A stretch of DNA of 64,000 nt from an uncultured Actinomycetes bacterium. Lineage in GTDB: Bacteria; Actinomycetota; Actinomycetes; Nanopelagicales; Nanopelagicaceae. Location: NCBI GenBank assembly GCA_903838295.1, contig CAILXX010000002.1:1-64000 (forward strand), written 5' to 3'. The translations under genes and the position numbers were made by a program. The notes under the pieces were generated by a model. That model saw only the letters and a list, made by a program, of their open reading frames with translations. It did not search any database and had not been told where the DNA came from. Shown piece after piece: positions 30,253 to 40,729 of this stretch. Numbering within the stretch: the first letter of the stretch is position 1; every line of letters begins with the position of its first letter.

Positions 30253-30325
30253 TGCCTCGAGTCGGATTTGAACCGACACTGTGCGGATTTTGAGTCCGCC
30301 CTCTCTACCGTTGGAGTACCGAGGC
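30253..30325 (-). tRNA. tRNA-Leu (anticodon CAA), short variable loop
   Basis: Folds as a full cloverleaf: 7-bp acceptor stem (GCCTCGG with TCGAGGC, last pair G-T), short D arm (CTC with GAG), 5-bp anticodon stem GCGGA/TCCGC with loop CTCAAAA (anticodon CAA), five-base variable loop ACAGT, T stem GTCGG/CCGAC with loop TTCAAAT, and discriminator A. CCA is not encoded. CAA reads the leucine codon UUG, but leucine tRNAs normally have a long variable arm; this one does not. Its 3' end is one base from the pdtaR ATG. Confidence 0.9.
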
Positions 30326-30335
30326 TGGGGAAGCA

Positions 30336-30341
30336 AGTATA
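30336..30341 (-). promoter_or_regulatory. Putative -10 element for tRNA-Leu (and pdtaR)
   Basis: TATACT lies ten bases before the first base of the tRNA and just after the pyk stop, so transcription would begin about three bases upstream of the mature tRNA. No matching -35 was seen. Confidence 0.45.
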
Positions 30342-30346
30342 TCCGC

Positions 30347-31789
30347 TTACTTCCGATAGGCGGCAGCCACCCCATCAATTGCATTTCCGACTACGTGAAC
30401 TCTCAACGCATTCGTTGATCCTGGAATTCCTGGCGGAGACCCAGCCACGATAACAACAGATTCTCCTTTAGCTACTCGTTGAGAGTCGATCAGAACGCTA
30501 TCGACGAGTTTCACCATCTCATCAGTTGCACCAACCGTTGGAGTAATCATGGATTCAATCCCCCACGACAGTGCCAGCTGGTTATAGACAGCTACTTCTG
30601 GCGTCAAAGCCAAGATGGGGATCGCTGAGCGAAGTCGAGACATGCGTCGTGCTGAATCACCACTCTGGGTGAAGGCCACCAAATATTTTGCCCCAAGAAT
30701 CTGCCCAACTTCAACGGCCGCCTTGGTAATGGTCCCACCCTTGGTCGTCGGGCGATGTGCAAGAGGGGCAATTTGCGCAAGCATCACTTCTTCTGTTCGA
30801 GCAATAATTCGAGCCATGGTGGAAACAGCTTCAATCGCAAAGGCGCCAACAGATGTCTCACCAGAGAGCATCAGTGCATCCGCGCCATCTAGAACAGCGT
30901 TGGCACAGTCTGTGGCTTCAGCTCGTGTTGGCGAGGAGTTTGTGATCATGGAATCGAGCATCTGAGTTGCGACAATTACAGGTTTTGCTGATGCCCTTGA
31001 GAGCGCGATACAGCGTTTTTGGACTAGCGGCACATCTTCGATCGGCATTTCTACGCCCAGATCTCCGCGTGCAACCATGATCCCATCAAAAGCGGCAACG
31101 ATCTCTTCTAAGTTTTCGACAGCCTGTGGCTTTTCGATCTTTGCGATTACGGGACGACGAATACCAACTTCATCCATGATGCGATGAACGTCATCAATGT
31201 CTTTAGCGCTGCGAACAAAGGAGAGTGCAATGAAATCAGCACCGGCACGTAAGCCCCAGCGAAGGTCGTCAATATCTTTCTCTGAGAGGGCCGGTACTGA
31301 TACGGCCACTCCAGGAAGATTGATACCTTTATTATTGCTCACAAATCCGGGTTGGATAACCTTCGTAACTACGTCGCTTCCCTTTACTTCGACAACTTCT
31401 AAAGTCACTTTGCCATCATCAATAAGGATGCGATCACCAGGCTTGCAATCCCCTGCTAAACCTTTGTAGGTCGTACCGCACTTTTCTCTCGTTCCTTCGA
31501 CGTCATCTGTAGTTATTGTGAAAATATCGCCCCGCGCAAGCTCGTACGGTCCATCTTTAAAGCGTGCCAGACGAATCTTAGGTCCTTGGAGATCTACGAG
31601 GATCGCGACTGGACGCCCAGCCTTGTTCGCTGCAGAGCGGACTAAGTCGAGGCGATTCTGATGTTCGTCATACCCGCCATGAGAAAGATTGAGGCGAGCC
31701 ATGTTCATTCCCGCGGCAATGAGCTCCTCAACTTTTTCAGGAGTTTCAACAGCCGGACCCATCGTGCATACAATTTTCGCTCTTCGCAT
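30347..31789 (-). CDS. pyk: Pyruvate kinase
   Basis: Final ATP-making step of glycolysis, phosphoenolpyruvate to pyruvate. The 480-residue protein starts RRAKIVCTMGPAVETPEKV, with the substrate and metal-binding MARLNLSHGGYDEH (about 33-46), the catalytic Lys in VIAKIEKPQAVENLEEI, and the MVARGDLGVEMPIEDVPLVQ motif. The B domain and C-terminal regulatory domain are present. The ATG is six bases behind TAGGCT (31796-31801), pointing to a leaderless mRNA. Association of pyk with pdtaR is common in actinobacteria. Confidence 0.97.
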   Translation of the reverse strand: MRRAKIVCTMGPAVETPEKVEELIAAGMNMARLNLSHGGYDEHQNRLDLVRSAANKAGRPVAILVDLQGPKIRLARFKDGPYELARGDIFTITTDDVEGTREKCGTTYKGLAGDCKPGDRILIDDGKVTLEVVEVKGSDVVTKVIQPGFVSNNKGINLPGVAVSVPALSEKDIDDLRWGLRAGADFIALSFVRSAKDIDDVHRIMDEVGIRRPVIAKIEKPQAVENLEEIVAAFDGIMVARGDLGVEMPIEDVPLVQKRCIALSRASAKPVIVATQMLDSMITNSSPTRAEATDCANAVLDGADALMLSGETSVGAFAIEAVSTMARIIARTEEVMLAQIAPLAHRPTTKGGTITKAAVEVGQILGAKYLVAFTQSGDSARRMSRLRSAIPILALTPEVAVYNQLALSWGIESMITPTVGATDEMVKLVDSVLIDSQRVAKGESVVIVAGSPPGIPGSTNALRVHVVGNAIDGVAAAYRK

Positions 31790-31795
31790 GTGCTC

Positions 31796-31801
31796 AGCCT
31801 A
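31796..31801 (-). promoter_or_regulatory. Putative -10 element for leaderless pyk
   Basis: TAGGCT followed by six bases and the pyk ATG; no ribosome binding site is visible. Confidence 0.45.
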
Positions 31802-31864
31802 GGCCATTTCTATTCTCGGGCTGCACCATCTTATGCAGCGTCAATTATGTACAGAGACTAATCC

Positions 31865-31884
31865 GTTCTAAACAGTTCTAAACA
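31865..31884. repeat. 10-base tandem duplication over the gltD stop codon
   Basis: GTTCTAAACA occurs twice in direct succession on the + strand, with the start of a third copy (GTT). The gltD stop TAG is inside one copy. Similar in size and position to the array at the end of pdtaR. Confidence 0.75.
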
Positions 31885-33335
31885 GTTAGGGAGCGAGAAG
31901 TTGGTTCGATAGGCGCAGGAAGTTGTGTCTCCCCCATCAAATATTCATCTACCGCCGAAGCCGCGCTACGTCCTTCGGCGATGGCCCAGACGATCAAAGA
32001 CTGCCCACGACCAGCATCTCCGCAAACAAAGATTCCTTCTTCCGTCGTAGCAAACGCATCGTCACGCTTAATATTTCCACGATCATCCAGCTGGACTTCA
32101 AGTTGCGAAATCATCTCTGACTTTTCAGGTCCAAGAAATCCCATGGCCAAGAAGACTAAATCAGCAGGTATCTCATGTTCGGAACCTTCAACTTTTTCAA
32201 ACTTGCCATTAATAAATTTAGTTTCGACTAATTTGAGTGCACGCAGATTTCCATCCGCATCTCCAAGAAATTCCTCTGTTGATACTGCGTACAAGCGTTC
32301 TCCGGCTTCTTCATGAGCACTACTAACACGATAAATCATCGGATAGGTAGGCCATGGTTGGCTTGAAGGACGTTCTTGCGTTGGGCGAGGCATAATTTCT
32401 AATTGCGTAACGCTTGCAGCGCCTTGACGAATCGCGGTTCCTAAACAGTCAGCACCGGTGTCACCGCCACCAAGAATCACGACGTGCTTTCCGTTTGCGT
32501 TGATCGGTGCTTCTATGGTCAATTCACCTAGTGCTTGTTTATTACCCCATGGCAAATATTCCATTGCTTGATGAATACCTTTGAAGTCACGCCCAGGTAC
32601 CGATAAATCGCGCCAGTTGGTGGCGCCGATAGCCAGGACAACGGCGTCATACTTAGTTCGAAGTTCTTGTCCCGTGATGTCTACTCCAACATTTACGCCT
32701 ACACGAAATCTTGTTCCTTCTGCTTCCATCTGCGCAATACGACGATCCACAATCGATTTTTCCATTTTGAATTCCGGAATTCCATAGCGGAGTAATCCGC
32801 CAATTCTCTCAGCACGCTCGTATACAGCGACAGTATGACCCGCGCGAGTAAGTTGTTGTGCGGCTGCTAGACCGGCCGGACCAGAACCAATAACGGCAAT
32901 TGTTTTGCCCGTAAGACGATCTGGGGGTAATGGAAGAACAAGATTGTTGTTAAACGCTTCTTCGATCGTTCTAAGTTCTACTTGTTTGATGGTGACCGCT
33001 TCGGTATTAATGGCAACTACGCAAGCAGTTTCGCACGGTGCCGGACAGAGCCGTCCCGTAAATTCAGGAAAATTGTTGGTTGCGTGAAGGCGATTGATTG
33101 CTTCGGATCGTTCTCCACGCCAGATCAAATCGTTCCATTCTGGGATCAGATTGCCCAGCGGGCATCCCTGATGACAGAAGGGTATTCCGCAATCCATGCA
33201 CCTACCCGCCTGCTTCTGAAGATCACCAAATGGTTGCTCTTCATATACCTCTTTCCAGTCACGGATACGAACATCAACTGCGCGACGCTTGGGAGTTTCG
33301 CGTTGCGTTGTTAAGAACCCTCTTGGATCAGCCAC
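31878..33335 (-). CDS. gltD: Glutamate synthase small subunit
   Basis: FAD- and NADPH-binding subunit that passes electrons to GltB for glutamate synthesis from glutamine and 2-oxoglutarate. The N-terminal iron-sulfur region holds [17 protein letters not shown] (42-58) and [13 protein letters not shown] near 97. Two dinucleotide folds follow: [20 protein letters not shown] near 149 and [20 protein letters not shown] near 290. The terminal [17 protein letters not shown] is the FAD site. Length 485. It overlaps gltB by eight bases; the stop lies in a 10-base tandem duplication. Confidence 0.96.
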   Translation of the reverse strand: MADPRGFLTTQRETPKRRAVDVRIRDWKEVYEEQPFGDLQKQAGRCMDCGIPFCHQGCPLGNLIPEWNDLIWRGERSEAINRLHATNNFPEFTGRLCPAPCETACVVAINTEAVTIKQVELRTIEEAFNNNLVLPLPPDRLTGKTIAVIGSGPAGLAAAQQLTRAGHTVAVYERAERIGGLLRYGIPEFKMEKSIVDRRIAQMEAEGTRFRVGVNVGVDITGQELRTKYDAVVLAIGATNWRDLSVPGRDFKGIHQAMEYLPWGNKQALGELTIEAPINANGKHVVILGGGDTGADCLGTAIRQGAASVTQLEIMPRPTQERPSSQPWPTYPMIYRVSSAHEEAGERLYAVSTEEFLGDADGNLRALKLVETKFINGKFEKVEGSEHEIPADLVFLAMGFLGPEKSEMISQLEVQLDDRGNIKRDDAFATTEEGIFVCGDAGRGQSLIVWAIAEGRSAASAVDEYLMGETQLPAPIEPTSRSLTV

Positions 33336-36300
33336 GAGTTGCCTCCATTACTGCGTCATCGACATTAAGGCCTTCGCGTTCAGCTTTCTCCATTGCGGAG
33401 AGCACACGTGCATAGTCACGAGGCATCACCAGTGAAATCCGGGTACTTTGTGTTGTCCAGTCTTGAATCAGTTCGTGGGCTACTACGGAACCAGTCTCGG
33501 CATAATACTTAGAGATTAAATCTTGAGCTTGCTTCGACCGTTCAGGTGTGAGGCCCAAAACATCGACCATATCTGGGTTCACTCGGCGCGGATCTAGATC
33601 TAAAACATACGCGACTCCGCCGGACATGCCAGCTGCAAAGTTGCGGCCCGTTACTCCCAGAATTATTGCGATGCCTCCAGTCATGTATTCACAACCATGA
33701 TCACCAATACCTTCGACGATCGCAGTAGCGCCGGAATTTCGAACACAGAATCGCTCGCCTACAACGCCTCGAATAAAGATTTCACCGCTAGTCGATCCAT
33801 ATCCAATAACATTTCCAGCGATTACGTTTGCCTCTGATTTGAATGTCGCTTTCTCATCCGGACGTACAATCACCCGTCCACCAGAAAGACCTTTACCAAC
33901 ATAATCGTTTGTATCGCCGTACAAGCGAAGAGTTAGGCCTTTGGGAATGAAAGCGCCAAAAGATTGGCCAGCAGATCCGTGGAATGAGATATCAATCGTG
34001 TTAGCAGGCAGGCCTGCGCCCCCGTAGCGCCTTGTTATCTCCGCACCTAACATGGTGCCCACCGTACGGTTGACGTTACGTACCGGTGATTCCAACCGAA
34101 CTGATTCGCCAGTTTCCAGAGCCACTTTAGATAGCTCTATCAACTTATTATCAAGCGCTGCCGCCAAACCATGATCTTGAGTCTCTGCATTTTTTCGAGT
34201 CCCGGCGAATATAGGCGCCTTAAGCAACGGTGCCAAATCAAGCCCACTGGCTTTCCAGTGGTCGATCGCATCGCGCGTATCCAAAAGTTCTACCTGGCCA
34301 ATTGCTTCTTCTAAATTACGGAAGCCAATAAGTGCCAACCATTCACGAACTTCTTCAGCAATATATTCAAAGAAAGTCTCTACAAATTCTGGCTTTCCAG
34401 AGAAACGTTTCCGCAACTCAGGATTCTGCGTCGCGACACCTACTGGACAGGTATCTAAGTGGCAGACACGCATCATGACACATCCCGAAACTACAAGCGG
34501 TGCCGTTGCAAAACCAAACTCTTCCGCACCAAGCAGGGCAGCTATCACGACGTCACGCCCGGTTTTCATCTGACCATCCACTTGCACGACAATTCGATCA
34601 CGAAGTCCGTTGAGCATTAATGTCTGTTGAGTTTCAGCCAAACCTAATTCCCACGGCGCTCCGGCATGTTTGAGCGAAGTCAATGGTGAAGCACCAGTTC
34701 CGCCATCATGTCCAGAGATCAAAACTACATCTGCATGCGCTTTTGAAACACCTGCGGCAACAGTTCCAACCCCAACTTCTGCAACAAGTTTGACGTGAAT
34801 CCGCGCATTCTTATTAGCATTTTTAAGATCGTGAATTAACTGTGCTAAATCTTCGATCGAATAAATATCGTGGTGAGGCGGTGGCGAAATTAATCCAACA
34901 CCAGGTGTCGAATAGCGCACTTGCGCAATCCATGGGTAGACCTTGTTGCCAGGCAATTGACCACCTTCGCCCGGCTTTGCACCTTGTGCCATCTTGATCT
35001 GAATGTCATCGGCATTTACCAAGTACTCACTTGTAACACCAAATCGACCAGAGGCCACTTGCTTAATTGCCGATCGCTTGGAATCACCATTTGATTCTAA
35101 GATATTGCGAGCGGGGTCTTCCCCTCCTTCGCCAGTATTGGATTTACCACCCAAGCGATTCATAGCAATTGCCAAAGTTTCGTGAGCTTCACTAGAAATT
35201 GATCCATAAGACATGGCGCCTGTTGCGAAACGCTTGATAATAGATGAAGCGGGTTCAACTTCTTCGATAGGAACCGATGGACGAGCGCCTTGGCGGAAAG
35301 TGAATAGACCACGCAAGGTCATCAGATTTTTGGCTTGATTATCAACCAAAGTCGTATATTGCTTGAATATGTCGTAGCGCTTTGCTCTGGTCGCATGTTG
35401 AAGCTTAAAGACAGTTTCTGGATTGAATAGGTGGGGTTCACCTTCTCTGCGCCATTGATATTCGCCACCAATCGGCAACTTCTTTGTTCCTGGGACTTCC
35501 CCCATTGGAGGATAGGCAACATAGTGGCGTTTGATTGTCTCTGCAGCCAAGGTATCCAAGGAGACGCCGCCGAGTCGTGAGGTAAGCCCGGTGAAATATT
35601 CATCAACGACTTCTTTAGATAATCCAATTGCTTCAAAAACTTGGGCGCCGTGATAGGAGGCAATAGTAGAAATTCCCATCTTCGACATTACTTTGAGAAC
35701 TCCTTTACCCAATGACTTAATCAGATTTGCGACGGCCTTTTCAGGAGTTATGCCGGTGATAACGCCTTGGCGTACCAAGTCTTCGGCGCTCTCCATGGCT
35801 AAATATGGATTGACCGCAGATGCACCAAATCCAATAAGGAGTGCAACGTGATGCACTTCTCGGACTTCACCACTTTCAACAATCAAACTCACCTGAGTGC
35901 GCGTCTTTTCGCGAATCAGATGGTGGTGGATAGCCGATGTTAGAAGCAGAGAAGGAATTGGCGCCTCTTCGCTATCTCCATCTCTATCTGACAAAACAAT
36001 AATGCGTGATCCATCTTTGATTGCGGTTGACACTTCTGCCCGAATCTCTTCGATCCGATCCCGCAGGGCTTCTCCCCCACCCAATACTGGGAAGAGTCCA
36101 CGAATCACATGGCTATCAAAATCTGGATGTTCACCATCTGCATTGACATGAATAATCTTTGCAAGTTCATCATTGTCGATGACCGGAAAGTCCAATGAAA
36201 TTTGGCGGCAAGAATCGGCGTTAGGAGCCAGCAAGTTTCCTTCGGCTCCAATAGTCTGACCAAGGCTGGTAACAAGTTCTTCACGAATCGCATCAAGTGG

Positions 36301-37842
36301 TGGATTTGTGACCTGAGCGAATAATTGAGCAAAATAATCAAAGAGTGATCGAGGTAGTTGTGAAAGTGCCGCAATCGGCGTATCGGTGCCCATGGATCCA
36401 AGTGGTTCGGCGCCACTCTTTGCCATAGGAGCGATGATGATGCGCAACTCTTCTTCGGTGTACCCAAAGGCGCGTTGACGACGCAATACAGAGGAATGCG
36501 GATAAATAATGTGTTCGCGTGAAGGAAGATTCGCTAGCTCAACGATGCCTTCTGCAAGCCACTTGCCATACGGTTGACCCTTAGCAAGATTGTCCTTAAC
36601 CTCATCGTCTTCAATGATGCGACCTTCTGCAATATCCACCAAGAACATACGTCCAGGTTGTAAACGACCTTTACGCACAATTTTTTCTGGTGCGAATTCG
36701 AGCACACCAACTTCAGAGGCCAGAACGACTAAACCATCGTCGGTGACCCAGTAGCGAGATGGACGCAATCCGTTGCGGTCCAAAACAGCACCAACTTGGT
36801 TGCCATCTGTAAATGTCACGCAGGCGGGGCCATCCCATGGCTCCATTAATGACGAATGGAAAGCGTAGAAATCACGACGCTCTTGCGACATCGTTGCATG
36901 ATTCTCCCAAGCTTCAGGGATCATCATCAAGATCGAATGTGGCAATGAGCGCCCAGTGAGGTAGAGAAGTTCTAGTACCTCATCAAATGATGCAGAATCA
37001 CTCCCTGAATTATCAATAATAGGAAATAGTCGAGAGATGTCGCCAGGAATCAAAGGACTAGCAAGAAGAGCCTCACGAGCTCGCATCCAATTTCGGTTGC
37101 CACGAACCGTATTAATTTCGCCATTGTGAGCGATGAAGCGATACGGGTGTGCCAATGGCCAGGAAGGAAAAGTATTTGTCGAGAAGCGTGAGTGCACAAG
37201 TGCAAGCGGTGATTTCACGAGTTCGTTGGAAAGGTCTGGAAAGAACTCCTCCAATTGACCGGTGGTCAGCATGCCCTTGTATACAATTGTCCGTGAAGAT
37301 AATGATGGGAAATAAATAGGAAGCGCACGTTCCACTCGCTTGCGGAAACAGAAAGCAAGTCGATCTACTTCTAAATCTTTTTCACCGTTCTTGCCAGCAA
37401 CAAAGAGTTGTACAAAGCGAGGCATTACCGACAATGCGGTCTTGCCGAGCGAAGTGTCGTTGATAGGCAATTCGCGCCAACCAAGGATCGAGATGTTCTC
37501 TTCTTCAGCAAAGTTGATGATTGCAGGCATATCGTCAAATTGTGGATCGATGAAAGCAATGCCAGTCGCGTAACTTCCTGCTCCAGGCAACGGGAAATCT
37601 ACGACACTGCGATAAAACTCGTCTGGGATTCGAATTAAAATTCCGGCACCATCGCCGCTATCGGGTTCTGCGCCAGAAGCACCGCGGTGTTCGAGATTGC
37701 GCAGGGCAGTGAGCGCTTGCGCTACAACTGCGTGGGTGGGTTCTTTTTTAAGTGTTGCGATCATCGCCACGCCGCAGGCATCATGCTCGTCGGCAGGGTT
37801 ATACAAGCCCTGTGCATGTGGCACGCTAGAAAATAAAGTCAC
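33328..37842 (-). CDS. gltB: Glutamate synthase large subunit
   Basis: Catalytic subunit of NADPH-dependent glutamate synthase. The class II amidotransferase Cys is in [10 protein letters not shown]; from the chosen GTG at 37842 it is residue 23, so a short propeptide would be removed. The FMN barrel has [20 protein letters not shown] and the 3Fe-4S cysteines in [15 protein letters not shown]; the C-terminal GXGXG helix ([19 protein letters not shown]) is intact. The open frame runs to 37890, but AGGAG six bases before the GTG supports a 1504-residue protein. It is the first gene of gltBD. Confidence 0.96.
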   Translation of the reverse strand: MTLFSSVPHAQGLYNPADEHDACGVAMIATLKKEPTHAVVAQALTALRNLEHRGASGAEPDSGDGAGILIRIPDEFYRSVVDFPLPGAGSYATGIAFIDPQFDDMPAIINFAEEENISILGWRELPINDTSLGKTALSVMPRFVQLFVAGKNGEKDLEVDRLAFCFRKRVERALPIYFPSLSSRTIVYKGMLTTGQLEEFFPDLSNELVKSPLALVHSRFSTNTFPSWPLAHPYRFIAHNGEINTVRGNRNWMRAREALLASPLIPGDISRLFPIIDNSGSDSASFDEVLELLYLTGRSLPHSILMMIPEAWENHATMSQERRDFYAFHSSLMEPWDGPACVTFTDGNQVGAVLDRNGLRPSRYWVTDDGLVVLASEVGVLEFAPEKIVRKGRLQPGRMFLVDIAEGRIIEDDEVKDNLAKGQPYGKWLAEGIVELANLPSREHIIYPHSSVLRRQRAFGYTEEELRIIIAPMAKSGAEPLGSMGTDTPIAALSQLPRSLFDYFAQLFAQVTNPPLDAIREELVTSLGQTIGAEGNLLAPNADSCRQISLDFPVIDNDELAKIIHVNADGEHPDFDSHVIRGLFPVLGGGEALRDRIEEIRAEVSTAIKDGSRIIVLSDRDGDSEEAPIPSLLLTSAIHHHLIREKTRTQVSLIVESGEVREVHHVALLIGFGASAVNPYLAMESAEDLVRQGVITGITPEKAVANLIKSLGKGVLKVMSKMGISTIASYHGAQVFEAIGLSKEVVDEYFTGLTSRLGGVSLDTLAAETIKRHYVAYPPMGEVPGTKKLPIGGEYQWRREGEPHLFNPETVFKLQHATRAKRYDIFKQYTTLVDNQAKNLMTLRGLFTFRQGARPSVPIEEVEPASSIIKRFATGAMSYGSISSEAHETLAIAMNRLGGKSNTGEGGEDPARNILESNGDSKRSAIKQVASGRFGVTSEYLVNADDIQIKMAQGAKPGEGGQLPGNKVYPWIAQVRYSTPGVGLISPPPHHDIYSIEDLAQLIHDLKNANKNARIHVKLVAEVGVGTVAAGVSKAHADVVLISGHDGGTGASPLTSLKHAGAPWELGLAETQQTLMLNGLRDRIVVQVDGQMKTGRDVVIAALLGAEEFGFATAPLVVSGCVMMRVCHLDTCPVGVATQNPELRKRFSGKPEFVETFFEYIAEEVREWLALIGFRNLEEAIGQVELLDTRDAIDHWKASGLDLAPLLKAPIFAGTRKNAETQDHGLAAALDNKLIELSKVALETGESVRLESPVRNVNRTVGTMLGAEITRRYGGAGLPANTIDISFHGSAGQSFGAFIPKGLTLRLYGDTNDYVGKGLSGGRVIVRPDEKATFKSEANVIAGNVIGYGSTSGEIFIRGVVGERFCVRNSGATAIVEGIGDHGCEYMTGGIAIILGVTGRNFAAGMSGGVAYVLDLDPRRVNPDMVDVLGLTPERSKQAQDLISKYYAETGSVVAHELIQDWTTQSTRISLVMPRDYARVLSAMEKAEREGLNVDDAVMEATRG

Positions 37843-37978
37843 GATCGCTCCTAAAGAACGGTCGGGACAACGGTGGCCCAACGAATACAACCCGGCCTAG
37901 GCCTGGCAGTGGAAAAGCGTACCAACCAATGCACGAATATTGATACCGAGATTTCTGACTTTACCGCCGCGCCTCAGG

Positions 37979-38677
37979 CTAAATGTGGGCCAAACTACCG
38001 ATACCAGCCGTAATTGCCATACCAAGTCCACCACCAATAAGGACCCGCAGGATGGTTTTGATTAAAGGTGATCCGGCCAAACGCGAACCAATAACACCCG
38101 TAGCGATGAGCCCCAGGCATGCAAAAACTATGATCAAGGCAACTTTCTGGCTAGATGTCCCAACGAGCGCACCTAGTAAGGGAATCGCGGCGCCCAAGGC
38201 AAAACTAAAAGCCGAGGCAGCGGCGGCTTGGAATGGCTGCGCCTTATGGATTTCGTGATGTCCAAGTTCGTCACGAAGGTGTGCTTCTAGCGCATTCTTC
38301 TCCGTGAAAGTCTTTGCAACTTGCTCTGCTAAGTCTCGAGGCAGACCACGCTCAATATAAATCTGAGTTAATTCTTCTAGTTCACCCTCTGGATCGACCT
38401 GTAGGTGCTCTCTCTCCATTTCGCGATCCGAGGCTTCTATATCTGCTTGCGACTGTACCGAAATATATTCACCAACTGCCATCGACATCGAACCAGCAGC
38501 AATCCCAGCTAACCCTGCTACTCGTAAAAAATCCATTTTGCCAGCAGCAGCGATCCCAATAAGGAGAGAGGCATTAGAAACCAAACCATCGTTCGCGCCA
38601 AGAACAGCTGCGCGTAACCACCCAGATTTGCTTCCCCGGTGGTGTTCATTTCTCTGATAAACCGCTTCTAGTGACAT
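37979..38677 (-). CDS. VIT1/CCC1-family metal transporter
   Basis: Predicted Fe/Mn transporter of the VIT1/CCC1 family. The N-terminal motif LGANDGLVSNASLLIGIAAA and SMSMAVGEYISVQSQAD are diagnostic. A hydrophilic central segment (about 80-150) rich in Glu and His, with ELGHHEIHKAQ, resembles the metal-binding domain of plant VIT1. Three to four C-terminal hydrophobic segments follow. Length 232. TAGAAT six bases before the ATG suggests a leaderless mRNA. Direction of transport (efflux or storage) cannot be told. The gap to gltB, about 136 bases, shows no gene. Confidence 0.9.
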   Translation of the reverse strand: MSLEAVYQRNEHHRGSKSGWLRAAVLGANDGLVSNASLLIGIAAAGKMDFLRVAGLAGIAAGSMSMAVGEYISVQSQADIEASDREMEREHLQVDPEGELEELTQIYIERGLPRDLAEQVAKTFTEKNALEAHLRDELGHHEIHKAQPFQAAAASAFSFALGAAIPLLGALVGTSSQKVALIIVFACLGLIATGVIGSRLAGSPLIKTILRVLIGGGLGMAITAGIGSLAHI

Positions 38678-38683
38678 GGGAAG

Positions 38684-38689
38684 ATTCTA
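38684..38689 (-). promoter_or_regulatory. Putative -10 element for leaderless VIT1-family gene
   Basis: TAGAAT, six bases before the ATG at 38677, just after the lgt stop. Confidence 0.5.
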
Positions 38690-38694
38690 GCCAT

Positions 38695-39510
38695 TCAATC
38701 AGAGTTCGCCACATAGGAGCGCTGCCGGCGCCAAATGAACATTAGGGAAATTGATCCGCAAATCCCAGCCACCCAGACATTAAGCCGAACCCCAAAAATA
38801 TTATGGGCGGCATCAATTCGCAGCGCTTCAATCCAGATACGTCCAAGGCAATACAGTGTGATGTATGCCAGGAAGGTACTCCCAGGTTTCAGACTCATAA
38901 AGATTGGAACATAGATCAACACCAGCGCTGCAAGTAGGCACCACAATGACTCGTAAAGAAAAGTTGGTTGAAAGGTCGCGAACATTTCATAACCAAAAGG
39001 TCTATCTTTTACTGGAATCCGCAGTGCCCAGGGCAAGGAAGATGGTCGGCCAAAGAGTTCCCCGTTAAACCAGTTACCCCATCGCCCAATTGCCTGTGCA
39101 ACCAAAATGCCTGGAGCAAGTGCATCGACCGCAGATGCAAATCCAAGAGAACGGGGTTTAATTTTAAAATAAATAAAAGCAACTAAGGTTCCCAGCGCTA
39201 CAGCTCCCCAGATCCCCATACCTCCCTCCCAAATTTTGAAAGCTCCGAAGAAATTACCGTGGCTACCAAAATACAGTTCTGGGGTTGTGATCACATGATA
39301 AAACCGACCGCCAATAATTCCAGCAGGAATCACATATATTGCCAAGTCGAGCAATTCATTACTTAGACCCCCGGCAGCCTTATATCGATTTATGCCGATA
39401 ATAAGAGCACAAATTATGCCAAAGAGAATGCACAGGGCGTAGAAATGTATTGTGATCGGCCCCAACGCCATAGACGATATCGATGGAGTTGGGATAAACC
39501 GGTCAAACAA
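38695..39510 (-). CDS. lgt: Prolipoprotein diacylglyceryl transferase
   Basis: Membrane enzyme that adds diacylglycerol to the lipobox Cys of prolipoproteins. Signature GRWGNWFNGELFGRPS (about 143-158) is complete, and FYALCILFGIICALIIG near the N-terminus plus several more hydrophobic segments fit the seven-helix fold. Length 271. The start is probably TTG at 39510, four bases after the stop of the DsbA-like gene; the IPTPSISSMALGPITIHFYA start region matches Lgt. No ribosome binding site is visible. LspA, the next enzyme in the pathway, is also in the window. Confidence 0.94.
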   Translation of the reverse strand: MFDRFIPTPSISSMALGPITIHFYALCILFGIICALIIGINRYKAAGGLSNELLDLAIYVIPAGIIGGRFYHVITTPELYFGSHGNFFGAFKIWEGGMGIWGAVALGTLVAFIYFKIKPRSLGFASAVDALAPGILVAQAIGRWGNWFNGELFGRPSSLPWALRIPVKDRPFGYEMFATFQPTFLYESLWCLLAALVLIYVPIFMSLKPGSTFLAYITLYCLGRIWIEALRIDAAHNIFGVRLNVWVAGICGSISLMFIWRRQRSYVANSD

Positions 39511-39513
39511 AAT

Positions 39514-40191
39514 TTACTTAACGCCAGCTGCGGTGAATAGAGCGCTGAATGCAGTTTGGTCGAGATATGCCGAAGGTGGGATCACCTTCCCATTAATTAG
39601 AACTGTCGGAGTGGAATTAATGTTCTTCGAAGAAGCATCAGCTTCGATATTTGATGTCCACTTCACGTAATTCCCGTTGTTAACACAAGCATCAAATTTT
39701 GTTGACTTAATTCCGACAGTATGGCCTAAAAGAATTAACTTTTGATTATTCCACGTTCCAGAGTTTTCCGCAGTCCCTTGATTCTCGTAAAGCGCGGTGT
39801 GATATTCCAAGAATTTACCCTGATCAGCCGCACATGCCGAAGCAGCCGCAGTGGCAATTGATTCGGGACCGATGAAGGACATGGGATGAAATACCGCATG
39901 AATCTTTCCAGATGTAACGAGCCGATTAATGTAGGCGCTATTGACTGCCTCGAAGTTGCGACAGTTAGGACATTGAAAATCTTCGTAAAAATCTACTTTG
40001 ACTGTGGCCTTCGGATTAAATGAGATTCCATAACCGTCTGCGGAAGAAACGGAGGAAGGCATAGTTGCATGAGTATTTACACGGTTCTTGGCAAGCGCCG
40101 AACCCGCACCAACTAAAACCACCAGCAAGATCATTCCGATAACCAAATTACGGGTACCGGTATCTTTTCCGTTCTTCTTCTTTTCTGCCAC
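39514..40191 (-). CDS. Membrane-anchored DsbA-like thioredoxin-fold protein
   Basis: Predicted extracytoplasmic thiol-disulfide oxidoreductase. A basic N-terminus (KKKNGK) is followed by a membrane segment (about 16-34) and then the thioredoxin fold with active site CPNC (Cys74-Cys77) in YEDFQCPNCRNFE and the cis-proline loop NSTPTVLINGK (Pro195). Two further Cys occur at about 120 and 169. Length 225. GTG start with AGGAG upstream. It lies next to a MauE/DoxX-like gene with a Cys pair, a plausible redox partner. Confidence 0.9.
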   Translation of the reverse strand: MAEKKKNGKDTGTRNLVIGMILLVVLVGAGSALAKNRVNTHATMPSSVSSADGYGISFNPKATVKVDFYEDFQCPNCRNFEAVNSAYINRLVTSGKIHAVFHPMSFIGPESIATAAASACAADQGKFLEYHTALYENQGTAENSGTWNNQKLILLGHTVGIKSTKFDACVNNGNYVKWTSNIEADASSKNINSTPTVLINGKVIPPSAYLDQTAFSALFTAAGVK

Positions 40192-40243
40192 GATATCTCC
40201 TCAATATGTATTTTGATGGTATTTAGATTCTATTTAGATCGCC

Positions 40244-40729
40244 TTAATATTCTTCTGACGCTTTATCTAGGCCAAACTTACCGTGCGGGAAACGATATAA
40301 ATACCCGGCAACAATGGTTAGTCCAAAATCTCTCAGAATTTCTGTGAGGTAGACCGCAGGGTGCACTTTGCCATCAGCTGAAATGCCGCCATTGCCAAAG
40401 CATCCACAGTTGATCGCCAATTTGCGTGCCCACGCCTGTCCAATAGCAACAATGAATATAAACATCAGCACTCCCCCGGCGATAGCGGCTCTTTTCACCC
40501 AGATGCCGATCACCAAAAATAACCCCACGCCAATTTCTATCCACGGAAGCGCATAACCTAAAGAATTTGCCAGCCCCGTTGGTAAAATTTCATAGACACG
40601 AACTGAACCAGCAGCTGCCGATGGATTTTTCGCTTTTAGATATCCAGCTGCGAGCAGAACACCTCCCAAAATTAAGCGCCCAATTAATGTGAGCCACGGC
40701 AATATCGTCAGCTTTGAAGAATTTTTCAC
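40244..40729 (-). CDS. MauE/DoxX-like redox-associated membrane protein
   Basis: A 161-residue four-helix membrane protein. Segments at about 11-33, 53-77, 80-100 and 125-145 are hydrophobic, starting PWLTLIGRLILGGVLLAAGY. Between helices 3 and 4 is LAINCGCFGNGGIS, with the Cys pair typical of MauE-type proteins. The GTG start overlaps the trpA stop as GTGA, so it is co-translated with the trp genes, yet it has no evident role in tryptophan synthesis. Its neighbour is a DsbA-like protein, so a part in forming disulfides is inferred. Confidence 0.8.
   Translation of the reverse strand: MKNSSKLTILPWLTLIGRLILGGVLLAAGYLKAKNPSAAAGSVRVYEILPTGLANSLGYALPWIEIGVGLFLVIGIWVKRAAIAGGVLMFIFIVAIGQAWARKLAINCGCFGNGGISADGKVHPAVYLTEILRDFGLTIVAGYLYRFPHGKFGLDKASEEY

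Noticed and set aside
37903-37918. GGCCTAGGCC palindrome between the VIT1-family gene and gltB as a terminator
   Set aside because: Short self-complementary restriction-type sequence with no loop room and no T run; too weak to support.
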